A stretch of DNA of 64,000 bases from Harmothoe impar (lineage: Eukaryota; Annelida; Polychaeta; Phyllodocida; Polynoidae), in NCBI GenBank assembly GCA_947462335.1, contig OX381710.1, positions 37,509,204-37,573,203 on the forward strand, in the 5' to 3' direction. Made by a program: the position numbers and the translations under genes. The number at the start of each line of letters is the position of its first letter. Position 1 is the first letter of the stretch. This document shows positions 23,690-35,456 of this stretch, in pieces. The notes below the pieces were generated by a model that had not been told where the DNA came from, did no database searches, and worked only from the letters and a program-made list of their open reading frames with translations.

Positions 23690-23935
23690 ATACTCCTTCA
23701 TTGTGAGTTACATAATCTCACATACTTATCACTATAATATAGTGATGCTGCTATGTAGTGTTATAGAGTATCCTTCATTGTGGGTTACATACATATCACA
23801 TAATTATCACTATAATTATGTGATGCTGCTATATAGTATTATAGATTATCCTTCATTGTGGGTTACATACATATCACATAATTATCACTGTAAGTGGTGC
23901 AGCCATGTAGTATTATAGAGCATCTCCTGGAAGCT
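23690..23935. repeat. 77-bp tandem repeat, three copies
   Basis: CCTTCATTGTGGGTTACAT starts recur near 23695, 23772 and 23850. Each unit contains TATCACTATAATTATGTGAT, a local palindrome. The derived open frame is repetitive and not a gene. Confidence 0.85.
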
Positions 23936-23984
23936 TTAATATAGGCCTACAACACCCCTCTATGTGCCCATCTTCTAGCGACTC

Positions 23985-24106
23985 ACACCGGAAATGAGGA
24001 TACCTCCAGCACGCTGCGCATGTCCTCAGACTAACCCTAACACTTCCGCCGCTACACCCGTCACCTAGTGGGCGGGAGTGGAAGCGTTCCAAGGTCACGT
24101 GAGGAC
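23985..24106 (+). promoter_or_regulatory. promoter-like island upstream of the 24.5-kb gene model
   Basis: Contains ACCGGAAATG (ETS), CTGCGCATG (NRF1-like), ACTTCCGCC (ETS), GGGCGGG (GC box) and AGGTCACGTGAGGAC (24092-24106). This is the kind of motif set seen at CpG-type housekeeping promoters. It lies about 400 bp before the ATG at 24496. Confidence 0.4.
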
Positions 24107-24232
24107 CGATAGGAGGTTAGATCTACAACGCTGGGTGGCATCTATACAGGCGAGGTGCCACTAGGCCTATCAATAGGCTCTGCAGGCCGAGTAACAGGCC
24201 CGACACCAGCACTCAATGAGCAGGGGCTTAGT

Positions 24233-24280
24233 GAGCAGCTCCATTAACGTCGAGTGAGGAAGTGTATGGGAGAGCTGCTC
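24233..24280. promoter_or_regulatory. GAGCAGCTC cluster 5 (two copies)
   Basis: Exact copies at 24233-24241 and, inverted, 24272-24280. They lie within the presumed 5' UTR or proximal promoter of the gene model beginning at 24496, with AGGTCA at 24092. Confidence 0.35.
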
Positions 24281-24495
24281 ACAATGGGAAAACCATGTGT
24301 AAAATGGTAGCAGCTTACCACAAGATATAGCTGAGGCAGTACTAGCTGGTAAGATTGGTAAGGGCGGAGGAGGTATGCTGTATGAGGAAGGAGTGAGAGA
24401 ATAAGGAAAGAGAGAAAGGGAGTGAGGTAGAGAAAGGGAATGATAAAGGGTGAGATAATGGAGAGATGATGGGGGCGGGTTAGACATAGAGAAGG

Positions 24496-24793
24496 ATGGG
24501 GATGTTCAGTGAACTGTTACAGCAAAAAGAAAAAAGCATCATGAAACACTTGTCAGATCTTTGTTACACTGTCTTGGAAATCGAATCTTTATCTCTACCT
24601 GGAATTTTATATGGTTTATCTCACTCATGCTCACCTTCGATACTGTCACACCTGTCACACCTGCTTATGAAACAAGGAAAAATCGAAAAGGAACTACATG
24701 TCATCAAGTTCGAGGAAACACTCCAGGAAGTACTTGAGGAAGTGAAGAAAAGCATGACATTGTGTCTTATAGTGTTTCACTACATGGAAACAG
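24496..24793 (+). CDS. candidate first coding exon, unknown protein
   Basis: ATG after a purine-rich leader, ending at a CAG/GTAATA donor in phase 1. The peptide starts MGMFSELLQQKEKSIMKHL. The later part (KIEKELHVIKFEETLQEVLE) is strongly helical, with alternating charged and aliphatic residues, followed by a short hydrophobic CLIVFHYMET. Non-repetitive and protein-like. Promoter-like motifs lie at 23985-24106, and a phase-matched acceptor at 25758 closes the model at 129 residues. The family is not recognised. Confidence 0.4.
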
Positions 24794-25324
24794 GTAATAA
24801 AACAGGTTTGATAAAATGAAAATCCCTTGACTTGAATCTCTCAAGCAGCGTAAAAAAGCACCAATGTTAGCTTCTTGATAACCTGAATACAACAATTCAT
24901 ACGAGCAAACAAAAGATTAACGAATTGAACTGAAAACCCCTCAAATGCCTTTTAACCGCTTAAGTGATAAAAAAAGGGCTCACAGAGACACATGTATATA
25001 ACAACATTATATGTACATACATGATCCAAATTGAGCTACAAAATCCAAAGGGACAACTCCAAAACATTTTTTTTTTCTGAATGCTTTGCCTGGAATTCGG
25101 ACAGCAGCCCATGAGGTCTATGACCGGGAATAGGGACACATTGGCGGCTGGTAGGGGCGGCGTGGTCTGGGTGCCAACGATGCTGCTGAGTTACAACCAT
25201 GATTCTGGGCAGCAGCAGCAGCAGCGGCAGCAGATGTAGCCAGCTGTGTGTGGACTGCAGCCATGTGCTGCTACTGCTGCTGCTGCTACTGGTGATGGTG
25301 CTGCTGGTGCTGATGGTGCATGGT

Positions 25325-25375
25325 GGTGGCTGTGGTGGTGGTGGTGGTGGTGGTGGTGGTGGATGGTGGTGGCTG
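25325..25375. repeat. (GGT)n microsatellite, preceded by CAG/CTG triplets
   Basis: CAGCAGCAG at about 25208, CTGCTG triplets near 25270-25290, then a GGT run. It lies in the presumed intron of the 24.5-kb model. Open frames across it are low-complexity. Confidence 0.9.
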
Positions 25376-25757
25376 GCAATGGTTGATAACATTGAACACA
25401 CCCTCTTCTCCCCTCCAAACAGCCTTATACCCTCCCCATCGTGATTACAGGGCTATATATAGCCCAGGTCATTTCTGCCGAACCCCCCAATTTAAACTCA
25501 TGTATTTCACATGCTTAAAGGTTTCCCCTTCATTCAAATGCTCAGAGGTAGTCCCTTACCGTTGCATGATGAATTTGATACGACAGTCGAGTAGAGGGAA
25601 ATTGTTGCATTCTATAGAATGGGTAAATTGATACATAGAAATTGACAAATATATCTAATACTCTTGATTGATTCGCATATGGATAAATACACACCATTGC
25701 TGTTCGAAATTTAATAACTGTCTATTATGCTAGCACATGTTGCTGTTTCTCTTTCAG

Positions 25758-25849
25758 GCTGCATGTGTAATATTGTGTGCAACGTTGAAAAACTGAGTGT
25801 ACAGAAATTAAATCGATATTTTGGCAATACCACGGCCCTTTTAGAATAG
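25758..25849 (+). CDS. candidate second and last coding exon
   Basis: A strong acceptor (GCTGTTTCTCTTTCAG) precedes 25758. Joined in phase 1 to 24793 it encodes Gly then CMCNIVCNVEKLSVQKLNR and YFGNTTALLE, stop TAG at 25847-25849. Splice signals and phase agree. The cysteine-rich start and lack of a close AATAAA are cautions. Confidence 0.35.
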
Positions 25850-26394
25850 GTTATACCGATATTTCCCTTTTCCTTCTATTCCCTTCCCCACCCTCCTCTC
25901 CCCCAACCACCCTCCAGCCCTGCATGGCGCCAGCCTCCAACCCATATCATCATTGGCTGTCGCTGCAGCAGCACTAATCGGATATTTACGGGCTTTAATT
26001 CCATATCTTTATGTTTGTGGGACGCCACCGACTCGCTCCCCAATTGAGACCACTGTAAATGGGGAGATTTGAACACCGCATGCTCTATCATAAAAGCAGC
26101 TTCACCAAATACAACTTCACACCTCTGACTGCACCATCACCACACCTTGCATGTTTAACATGCAGCTCAACCCTCCTACTTTTTAACTGACTCTCCACAC
26201 GCTCTCCAGCCGTTTCTTCTGCCACGGCCACCCTTATTTTGGCTCACAACAGATCCCTGGCCTTGTTTGTAAGCTGAAACCAACTTACAAAAAAGCCAAA
26301 TCAAATCAGAAGAGCGGGCTGGGCGCGGGTAGGGTGTTCTACATCAGGGAAATAATATTGTCTCTGATGCTATCACTAGGGCCTGTGTGTCTCC

Positions 26395-26690
26395 CGCCCC
26401 TTCTCGCCGGCCGCCGCTGCTGTCCATACAATCGGTCTGGGCTGTTTGTTCGGTTTATGTTCTCCCGGTCGGTCTGCTCCCAGTCCCTTAAAACAACCCC
26501 AGTTACGGACCATAGTCCACTCAATATCGCCCAGTCTCAATGTCTCGCCGTCTCTCGGTCCTGCCCCCAAATCCCAAAATGGCCGACACTAACCCAACTG
26601 AGGTCTACTCTCGGTTTCTCTCGTGTTCCCTCCCTTAATCTCGCATTCTCTCGGCACATGGCGAGAGAGATGTGGCGGAAATGAGATAGG
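26395..26690. promoter_or_regulatory. CpG-rich island with YY1-type ATG context
   Basis: CGCCGGCCGCCGCTGCTG near 26405 and AAAATGGCCGACACTAAC near 26575, with many CTCTCGG motifs. The ATG opens a 19-residue frame (MADTNPTEVYSRF start) without a donor, so only a promoter-like island is supported. Confidence 0.3.
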
Positions 26691-26699
26691 GCAAGGATA

Positions 26700-28230
26700 A
26701 CGGCCGATAGGGAATCATATGTGGAGCGAGGGAGAGGGCGATGGATACATATGGGTGATATAAAAAGGGGAATTGAAATATCAAGATTAAGAGAGATGAA
26801 TTGATACTCAAACCGATGGGAAGATGTCTAGAAATAATCATATGTCTTTATGGTGGTTGGATAGGGACCGAACGCCCCAATGATTTACAAATGGAATATG
26901 GAGATTACAATAGATGAGTTAATTCTCCGGAGATACGGACGGGAGAGGATGATTATATATTTATAGGGTACATGGAGAGGGAAATGGCATTGTGATTTAC
27001 ATTACATCCAGCTATGGGAGGGAAGCCTATGTAAATATACACCCGACGCTGCTGGTGGGGGTAGCAGAGGGTGGGAGAGGCCTGGCGGCCTATAACGTCT
27101 CATAACGATCTGACAACAGCATTGATATTGTCGGTCCTGTGGGTGCTGACCACCACTCCCCCTATTGGGAGTCCACGGTAGTGTCACTGGTCATTCTGCC
27201 ACGTTCGCCATCTTGTCCCCTCATTGGAAATCAACGACGTTTCAGACAGACTATATAGCTCCTCCCTCCCACGATTTAGATGCTATAACCCATGTGTATC
27301 AGCTATATTTTAGTTCCTCCTCTGCCACCTCTCCTGTTAGCATAGTGCTGCAATCAAACTATATACCCCTATAGGCAGGTCATACATGGGGTCCCTATTC
27401 ATGTAGCCTCGTCGATACAGTACCCATGTTGTTGGTCCAGTCCAGTGGTGGGATGGGGTTGGGGAGGGGAGGGGGAGGGGAGGGGTAGGCCTATGGGGGA
27501 GGTAACTTAAAGCCGTCGAGCGTCATATGGTGGTTGATTCAATGGCAATGGCCAATCGTAGAATATCTGAAGATTGAATACAAAACTTCCCACCGCCCTT
27601 TACAAACGTAAAGGAAACAGCGCTTAATTCGGGTTCAGAGTAATATGAGAGGGGGAAATGTAATGCTTAGCCTGTATAGACCGAGTGGTAATTATAGTTA
27701 GGGGGCCTCAGCATGTTTTATCTTTACAAACACTATAAATGACATACCCTTGGTGATGCACACCGCTTAAAACCCAGGTTATATTAGTAAGGATCGAGGG
27801 AGAGGAGAGGCAGGCTGTGATGTGGGCACTATCGGCTGGGCATGCAAAGATCACTGGCATAAATGTAGAAGGTGGTGTAGGGGAATGATTTATCAGATGC
27901 AAACAGTCTACATAAAGTGGGCATGGTGTTCCTTTTACATGTAGAGTGCAGCAGAGCGGTCTCCCCACATACACCCACGCCCCGCCAGCTTCATCCACCA
28001 CCCAGCTCCAGGGAGGAGTTAATAGCAGAGTGTTATATCCGCAGATAATAGGGGTTAGGGTGTGTGCTGCACATGGGATACAGTATCCAGTAGTGAAGTC
28101 AAAAGGCAGTCCCCACCATTCAATGATAAGATGTCCCTTCACTTGTGAAATGATGACATTGTACCGGTAAGATTAGAATACATAAACTACATAACAACCA
28201 CTCCCCACTAGTGTTTATTGGCCAGACTAT
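26700..28230. other. unique DNA; G-rich (GGGGA)n at 27450-27490
   Basis: The G-rich block could form quadruplexes. GCCATCTTGTCCCCT at 27208-27222 is shared with both copies of the 49.5-kb duplication. The minus-strand frame 27708-28142 (144 codons) has no supporting signals. Confidence 0.4.
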
Positions 28231-28237
28231 GTCAGCG

Positions 28238-28542
28238 TTAAAGATGGGTTAGGAGCTAATTTGAGGTCGACTTTTATTTTTCAATTACACAACGCATCTG
28301 TGTTCATAAATGTCAATATAAATATGTGTATAGAGAAAACCAGGTCAGGGGACCCCTCTGTGTAATAGTGACGGGTCCCCTGACCTATTCTGACCATGGT
28401 TTGCTCTATATGTCATGGGGTTATAAGTATCAGAATGATTTAAAAAGCTACACATATATTTATATGGACACTAAGAGCACAACTAAGTTGTGTAAATGAA
28501 ATATGAAAATGGACCACAAATTAGCTCATAACTCATCTTTAA
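28238..28542. mobile_element. 305-bp imperfect palindrome (fold-back element)
   Basis: The ends TTAAAGATGGGTTAGGAGCT and AGCTCATAACTCATCTTTAA are inverted, as are inner blocks (AATTACACAACGCATCTGTG against its counterpart near 28480, and GGTCAGGGGACCC against GGGTCCCCTGACC at the centre). Pairing extends almost the whole length. TTAA at both outer edges could be part of the repeat or a target site. Non-coding. Confidence 0.75.
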
Positions 28543-28549
28543 GGTGGAG

Positions 28550-30960
28550 TTATATTTTTTTTTATCCTACTTCCAGCATCAACAACCCCTCACAATGAAG
28601 TGAAATAATTTCACAGTGAAATAATGACCACTCCCTTAATTAGTTCACTAATTCCATTTGAGTATTATATGCAGTTCTAGAATTAGCTGATGGTGGCACG
28701 ATTAGATCACAGGAAGACACTGTGTATATAGTGTAACATGAAGTGTACTAGCTCATCTATTATTTCTCACGAACAGATGCCTGGTACCCTGAACTGGTGG
28801 TGTACAGTTGATGTAGGCGCGTGCTATGGGCGTGCCCCTCACACTCCTCCAGGGTAAAAGCATACATGTACAGGAGTCGTCTAATGGTAGGCGGGGTGTG
28901 CGCCCAGTGCTAGCACAGGGGCCTTAATCAATTATAGATATACAGTCAGAGGGCAGAGGGAGAGGGAGGGACATGTCACCACTTATATACGTGTGTTGGG
29001 GGAGCGTTGTGTGCTTGTATAGGGTACCTTACACCAATCTGACCTATGTAGATCTATACAGTTATCTGGTAATGAATGGTCTGTGACCTGTGCAGTTTGC
29101 CATGTGGTCTTATACTTAGAAGAAGTAAGTCGTATGCATTATATATTTCGCGGTAATTAACCAGGCCGATAGTGTTGGCTTCCATTCATGAAGCACTCTC
29201 AGATCCAAACCCCTGTCCCCCTACCAACTGCCCCACCTCTCCTCCTCTCCCAAGTGTCCCGCCTCCACCGCCCACGCCCGCTTCACAGTCGCCTGTGTCC
29301 AACCCATCTGTGCCTATACTACTCACAAAGCCGGGCCTGGTAGTAAATCCCACCTCAAGCCACAAATAGTAGCCTTCCAGAATACCTCAGCCTGCCGCCC
29401 CCTAACATCTACACCCCTACCATGCAAACCCCACCCTCCAACCTATCACCCAGTGCCTATAAAGGGAAGAGATATGGCGTCATCTACCATCATACAGAGG
29501 GTCGGTGGAGGTGGTTGAGGCATTGCCCTGTGCCCGATTCTCCAAGCAGATTCTGGGTTGGGGCTTCCTTGTGGCCGGCAGCAATAGGTGGCCTATGTTC
29601 AGGTGACCCTGCTGCCCCTGTCCGGCACCTGGCCGCCGTCAGATAGAAAAGGATGTCTGCGGGCCATGTGCCTCTAAACATAAATCAGGGGGTAGGGTGT
29701 AAAGGGGACTGGCAGGGCCTGCATGAGGAACGTCCTGCCTCCTTCAATACCAGCACACTCCTTACAAGGAGCCTGTGGGAGGAGGGACATGGGATATTGA
29801 TAGCCACTTTCTCAGACAGAAACCAGAAATAGCAGTTGCCTCTCGAGTATTGACATTATTTGTACTCCCACATGTGGAAATTCTACATGAAATGTTTTTT
29901 TTTAAAGAATTCAATCTTGCTTTAGAATAATATGAAAATATTTACGTGTTGCTGATGCACTAGATACCTTATATGTAGGGGACCAGGCTTCTGTTGGAGT
30001 GTGGCAGTGTAAGGGTTAGGTAGGGGTGAGCAGGGGTTGTATGGAGATATCACCTAGCTGTGTTTGGTGAGGAAGGGGTGTCTTTATCTATGGTAGCAGA
30101 GTGGTGTATGTGAGGGTTGGGGTTGGTATCAACATGGGGCTGGGCAAGGTGTGAGGGGTGGTTGTGGAGATTGGCTGCAGCACCACGAGGGTGTGAGCGA
30201 TGATGTTTGGATTTGAGAGACGAGTAGAATCGAGTGGACCTAGTTTGGTATGAGGAGTAGGGGTGGGTATAAGTGTAGCTAGATGTATTTGGGAGGAATG
30301 ATTCTGGACTGGGATGATGGTTGGGAGGGGAAGATTGAGTATGGAGGAGGGGGTATTGAATGATGTATGGGTGGCAATATAGTTATTGAGTGCCGTATAT
30401 AAACATGGGGGTAGTAGTGAATGGTAGTAGCAATTTTAACAACTTCTTAAAAGTCTAATCTCTAATAAATTAAAATTAGCTTTGCTAATATTTTAATATT
30501 CACAATTCTGTTATTCCATAATCAGCAGTGATATGTATTATTGTCTTGCTTTCACCAATCTGGTGTGCTTTTTTGATATATCAATGCAAAATGACCAACA
30601 CTCTAACTTTCTTGATACGAAACCTTGGGTTGCTAAGCCACCAACAGGTTATGAATTCTCATCAAATATCAATAGAATTCATAGTCATTCATACAATATA
30701 GAAGTACAACAATATCACATAGAACCACCCCTGTCATTATAAACCTACTGCTTATCCTCTTCCCTCCTGGATATTCAGTGCAGAACAACACTGAACAGCC
30801 ATTATACTACCAGACACAGTAGGCAACATTCAGACCCTCGTTTTCCCCTGCATGAACCTCTACCACCTACCACTACCACCACCACCACCAGCCCAGCCCC
30901 AAGCCCCAAATCCCCAAACCCATCACACCCAACCATCGATTTCCCCCTAGCAGGGCCCGA
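28550..30960. other. unique DNA; G-rich 30000-30370
   Basis: No consistent exons. 30000-30370 is strongly G-rich on the plus strand. ACCACCACC triplets lie near 30870. Open frames at 29172-29646 are pyrimidine-rich and unsupported. Confidence 0.4.
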
Positions 30961-30964
30961 CCAG

Positions 30965-31050
30965 AAACGGCGGGAGGGCGGCCGCTAGTCATGCCCGCTC
31001 CGTTGCCTAGCAACCACACGCAGGGCGTCGCGGCCTGGTCGTCAAGGTTA
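30965..31050. promoter_or_regulatory. GC-rich island with RFX X-box
   Basis: GTTGCCTAGCAAC at 31002-31014 matches the palindromic X-box (GTTGCC..GGCAAC type) bound by RFX factors and typical of ciliary gene promoters. It sits in CpG-rich DNA (GGCGGGAGGGCGGCCGC just upstream). An open frame starting ATGCCCGCTCC at 30991 runs through it but is unproven. Confidence 0.45.
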
Positions 31051-31339
31051 CCTCAGTTTGACAGCGAGTCTGTCTTATTGTATTCATTTAGATGTTTTGT
31101 GGATCCCCTCCCCACTCCCCAGACCACCTCTCCCCCCTTTACCCCTGACCTCAGAACCCTTCCCCCCTCCCCCACCTCGGCCTTGCGCTCTTTTTGCTCA
31201 TTTACCCTCAGTATGCAGCACACAGAGAACCATTGCTATTATTGTATTCCCCCCAGACACATTCATAACAGCAATCTCTCAACTGGTGCTTTGCAAATAT
31301 TGGAGGATGCCATTGACAAAATGATATTCTATTAGTACA

Positions 31340-32870
31340 ACACATAAAGCGCCGCTTTTACAATCCTCAGAGCCCTTGATGGAAGCAGGATAATAATTGG
31401 ATTAAAGTACATTTTTAGCTATATAAATCCTGTGGATGCCCTCGAGTGTTGTAACAGTGTTGTATACCCTCCAAATGTGGGACATGTAGGAGATACTACA
31501 AAGTGATATTGTGATGTATATCGTTTGGAAGTCTCACAAAAAGTCAAATAAGTTGTATGTCGATTCTAATCGGCGGTGACATTGATGTTGGGCATGAGAG
31601 GTGAAGGGAAATTTTCCTGTTCGGTTTGATTGAATTAATAATCTCTCATTAACTGAATGTTCTCTATACTAGGTAAAACTGGGCTATAGGAACGTTTATG
31701 ATTCTCAAATGTTGGGACTTTAACTAGACCAACTGTATACAATAATTTATGCATGTACATAAATGTGATACGATTGTCTTCTTAGGGAAAGCTTTGCTCT
31801 CCATATGCCTCACTATAGAGACTGTCGATTTCACCGTTCATGGTAAGATAGCGAAGGAAAGTGGTACCCAAAATATTTATTTTAGTGAATATAGTTTTGT
31901 ATTGTGCTGAGTAAACTTGATGTATTTGCCCCGGTGACCTCTGACATTCTCTTCACTCTGTTTGGTCTGAGGGAGTACTGTACGAATTAACTATTTCCCG
32001 GTGAATAGAACAATGGGTAATGTGCAAATGTACAATTTCATTTAGAAGACTTAGTGTTAATCGCATACCGGTTTCCAATGTAAATACAGCACTAGCCTAC
32101 ACTATGGCGGTCACGTAATCACACCCTGGTGAGCCCCCTGGAGGCTATGTAACTGGAGGGGTTATGACGTCACATTGATACATACTACGTCATTTATGCA
32201 ACATGTACATATATAGGGTAGGAAGACTGGTCATATATTATATAATGAGTAGGTGGTTAAACCTCTTAGCCCTCAAGATCCTTGATAAGTCCACCTACAA
32301 AAATAAAATGGTTTCTCATCACCGCGCACATCATATAAAATCAGGTATTGAGGAAAACCCTTTTTTGCCCATTCTTGATGAAAAACATGATAGAAATGGA
32401 CAAATATTGGATTATTTGGTATGAAACTAAGATGATAATGCCAGCAATGTAGTGGTATAGAAATAACTTACATTTTCTCCACTTTTAAAGATCAATTGAT
32501 TCTTAACCAATAAAAAGTGAATTTTGGTCATGAAAAATATACATTATTCTATACATTTTAGCTCGGGGGTGAAAAAAAGCCTCCCTCTTCATATTTCCTA
32601 GTCCTTTTTTTAAGTGGCCTAAGAAAAAATTTGATCGTACTAAAAACCTATAGTCATGGTGTTGTTTAGAACTATTGGGGAACATGTGGATCTATAGAAA
32701 AATATCATGCAAAATGTCCCAGATATTAATGAACAAGTTCTTATTTGTTTAATAAATAATAACTTAGCTATGGGCAATGGACAATGTATTGCCCATAATT
32801 AAGTTATTATTAAAAGTAAAACAAATACACATGTAGCAATACGCAGTGCAATTTCATTAGAAGTCGTCTT
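31340..32870. other. unique AT-rich DNA with weak exon-like pieces
   Basis: Two phase-1/phase-1 intervals between GT-AG signals (31786-31842 and 32270-32344) are open, but their composition matches the surrounding AT-rich DNA and they are not called as exons. A perfect CRE is at 32165-32172, and a CTCF-like motif (GAGCCCCCTGGAGGC, minus strand) at 32131-32145. Confidence 0.35.
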
Positions 32871-33298
32871 CTATACACTGATAATAAAACCTATAGTCAG
32901 TACTGACTATACCATCATATTTTGACCCCGTAGTCAGGGGACTATACAACTTAGTCACATATTAGTCATAAAGATAGTCAGGAGTGACTATATGTGCATC
33001 ACACAAATTGATGATGTCACAGGAATGTGTGCACAGGAAACAGTTAGGATTCAAATTTGAATGGTCCATGGACTTCAGGTAGGCACATCCTCTCCTAAAC
33101 CACTGTTCTATGGATATCCCTACTTGTTATATGTTATGTTACAGTTGACTATGACAACTTAAGATGGTATATGGTGCATGAGTTCTCATGTTTGATAGAG
33201 TTATCATGGTAATTTGTTCCAATTTTGATAACATAGAAATACATGAACAGTGTATGTTCAGACTGACAGAGCATGATAGGCCTACACAGGAGCCTATA

Positions 33299-33406
33299 CC
33301 CAGTGGGCACAAAATTCGTTGCAATGTTGAATCAATGTTGAATCAACATTGAGTCAACATTGACAACCAGTTATCAATGTTGATTCAATGTTCTGTGCCC
33401 ACTGGG
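33299..33406. mobile_element. 108-bp MITE, CCCAGTGGGCACA family, copy 2 (nested)
   Basis: CCCAGTGGGCACA and its complement flanked by TA on both sides. It sits inside transposon copy 1 in the context AGGAGCCTA/TA...TA/GGAGCCTG. The uninterrupted context AGGAGCCTATAGGAGCCTG exists at 33702-33720, an empty site that confirms the TA duplication. Confidence 0.92.
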
Positions 33407-33410
33407 TAGG

Positions 33411-34630
33411 AGCCTGTCACCTGTTCTGCCTTATCCTAGCCTGTCCCCTGGCCTGTCTTATCCTAGATTGTCCCCTGGCCTGCCTTATCCTAGCCTTATC
33501 CTGGCCTGCCTAATCCTAGCCTGTCCCCTGGCATGTCTAATCCTAGCCTGTCCCCTGGCCTGCCTTATACTAGCCTGTCACCTGCCCTGCCTTATCCTAG
33601 CCTGTCCCCTGCCCTGCCTCATCCTAGCCTGCCCCCTGCCCTATCCTAGCAAGTAGCATATCCCCTGCCCTGCCTTATCCTAGCTTATGATAGGCCTACA
33701 CAGGAGCCTATAGGAGCCTGCCACCCGCTCTGCCTTATCCTAGCCTGTCCCCTGGCCTGTCTTATCCTAGATTGTCCCCTGGCCTGCTATATCCTAGCCT
33801 GTTCCCTGGCCTGCCTTATCCTAGCCTGTCACCTGCCCTGCCTTATCCTAGCCTGTCCCCTGCCCTTCCCCTTTCTTAGCCTGTCCCTGCCCTATCCTAG
33901 CATGTCCCCTGCCCTGCCCTATATTAGCATGTCCCCTGCCCTGCCTTATCCTAGCCTGTCCCTGCCCTGTTTTATCCTGGCCTATCACCTGCCCTGCCTT
34001 ATCTTAGCTTGTCCCCTGGCCTGCCTAATCCTAGCCTGTCCCCTGGCCTGCTAATCCTAGCCTGTCCCCTGGCCTGCCCTGCCTTATCCTAGCCTGTCCC
34101 CTGCCCTGCCTCATCCTAGCCTGCCCCCTGCCCTATCCTAGCAAGTAGCATATCCCCTGCCCTGCCTTATCCTAGCCTGTCCCTGCCCTGCTTTATCCTG
34201 GCCTGTCACCTGCCCTGCCTTATTGTAGCATGTCCCCTGGCCTGCCTTATCCTAGCCTGTCACCTGCTCTGCCTTATCCTAGCCTGTCCCCTGCCTTGCC
34301 TTATCTTAGCCTGTCCCCTAGCCTGCTTATCCTAGCCTGTCACCTGCCCTGCCTTATCCTAGCCTGTCCCCTGCCCTATCCTAGCATGTCCCCTGCCCTG
34401 CCTTATCCTAGCCTGTCACCTGCTCTGCCTTATCCTAGCCTGTCACCTGCTCTGCCTTATCCTAGCCTGTCCCCTGCCTTGCCTTATCCTAGCCTGTCCC
34501 CTGGCCTTCCTTATCCTAGCTTGTCCCCTGGCCTGCCTTATCCTAGCCTGTCCCCTGCCCAGCCTCATCCTAGCCTGTCACCTGCTCTGCCTTATCCTAG
34601 CCTGTCCCCTGCCCTGCCTTATCCTAGCCA
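33411..34630. repeat. 27-bp minisatellite inside transposon copy 1, about 45 units
   Basis: The unit is CCTGTCCCCTGCC followed by CTGCCTTATCCTAG, with GCCC/GGCC and deletion variants. The 27-bp period leaves frames open and gives 9-residue periodic peptides (PYPSLSPAL type). The 140-codon frame here is not a gene. Confidence 0.95.
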
Positions 34631-34929
34631 TGTCTACCCTGCTGAACCTTGACCTGCCTTCAGTACTTAAGTTTCCCTTATTTCTCATGATTGACTATAT
34701 CTATTAGTCATAGTGACTACTTTAGACCATGAAACCATTAAATTCATAGTCACTTGACTATATAGCCCAAATCAGCCGATTTAATGGCTGACTATAGGTT
34801 GACTATATGACTAACTTACTATAGACATAGGTGACTAACTTGGTATAGTCGTTTTTGCTACATTCATGTGACTATACAAATGTAGTCCGTAGTGACTAAC
34901 ATTTTCAGGTCCATTATTATCAGTGTATG

Positions 34930-35450
34930 ATATAGAATCATGCACCAAGTTAACATTACAATCATGTCTTTCAACTTATGGGATATGATCAATGTATACA
35001 TAAACCCCCTCTTCTATACTTTATAATCTCACAAATACAGATTAAAACCAATTTGCGTTGATTGGCGGTAATATACCGGACCAATACAAATAATACAGGG
35101 GAGGGGGACCACAACAAATGCCCTATGGCCAATAATATCCCCATATCGCCATATAAAGTTAGGCCAACCCCATCGATTTCCCCAAAGCATGGGAGGTTGC
35201 ATGGGCTGTGACTCCTGCCAATATCCCTATGTAACAAGCTAGGGGAGCCTGGCTTCTATCCACTCTCCATATACATATGGGAACAGTGGACTAATGCAGC
35301 ACTTTGGTGTCCGGTCCCTACTATGTATTAAGTAAATTAGCCCTGCTGGTCGGTATGAAACATGTGCCCCGGCTTTCAAGGTGGACGCTATGGCTCTGAC
35401 TTCAGCAGATCCTCAGCAGCAGCTTACAGCCTGAATTCACAGCCCACACT
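34930..35450. other. unique DNA between mobile elements
   Basis: Nothing recognised. The minus-strand open frame 34989-35237 has no support. Confidence 0.4.
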
Positions 35451-35456
35451 GAAAAA

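Larger units (their letters stand above)
32876..34925. mobile_element. TIR transposon with internal minisatellite, copy 1
   Basis: Starts CACTGATAATAA and ends TTATTATCAGTG, flanked on both sides by TA, the target duplication typical of Tc1/mariner-like elements. Subterminal DNA at both ends is packed with TAGTCA/TGACTA and GACTATA motifs, possible transposase sites. No transposase frame, so it is non-autonomous. The interior holds a 27-bp minisatellite (about 33411-34630) and a nested MITE (33299-33406). Its flanking parts closely match copy 2 at 40684-43462 with scattered differences. Confidence 0.85.

Noticed and set aside
17589..24106. Shared 15-mer AGGTCACGTGAGGAC as evidence of duplication
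   Set aside because: The match does not extend on either side, and a few 15-mer repeats are expected by chance in 64 kb. It is kept only as a motif co-occurring with the nonamer.
31786..32344. Two short exon-like intervals (57 and 75 nt, both phase 1)
   Set aside because: AT-rich like the surroundings, weak context, alternative frames open, and no promoter or partner exons nearby.
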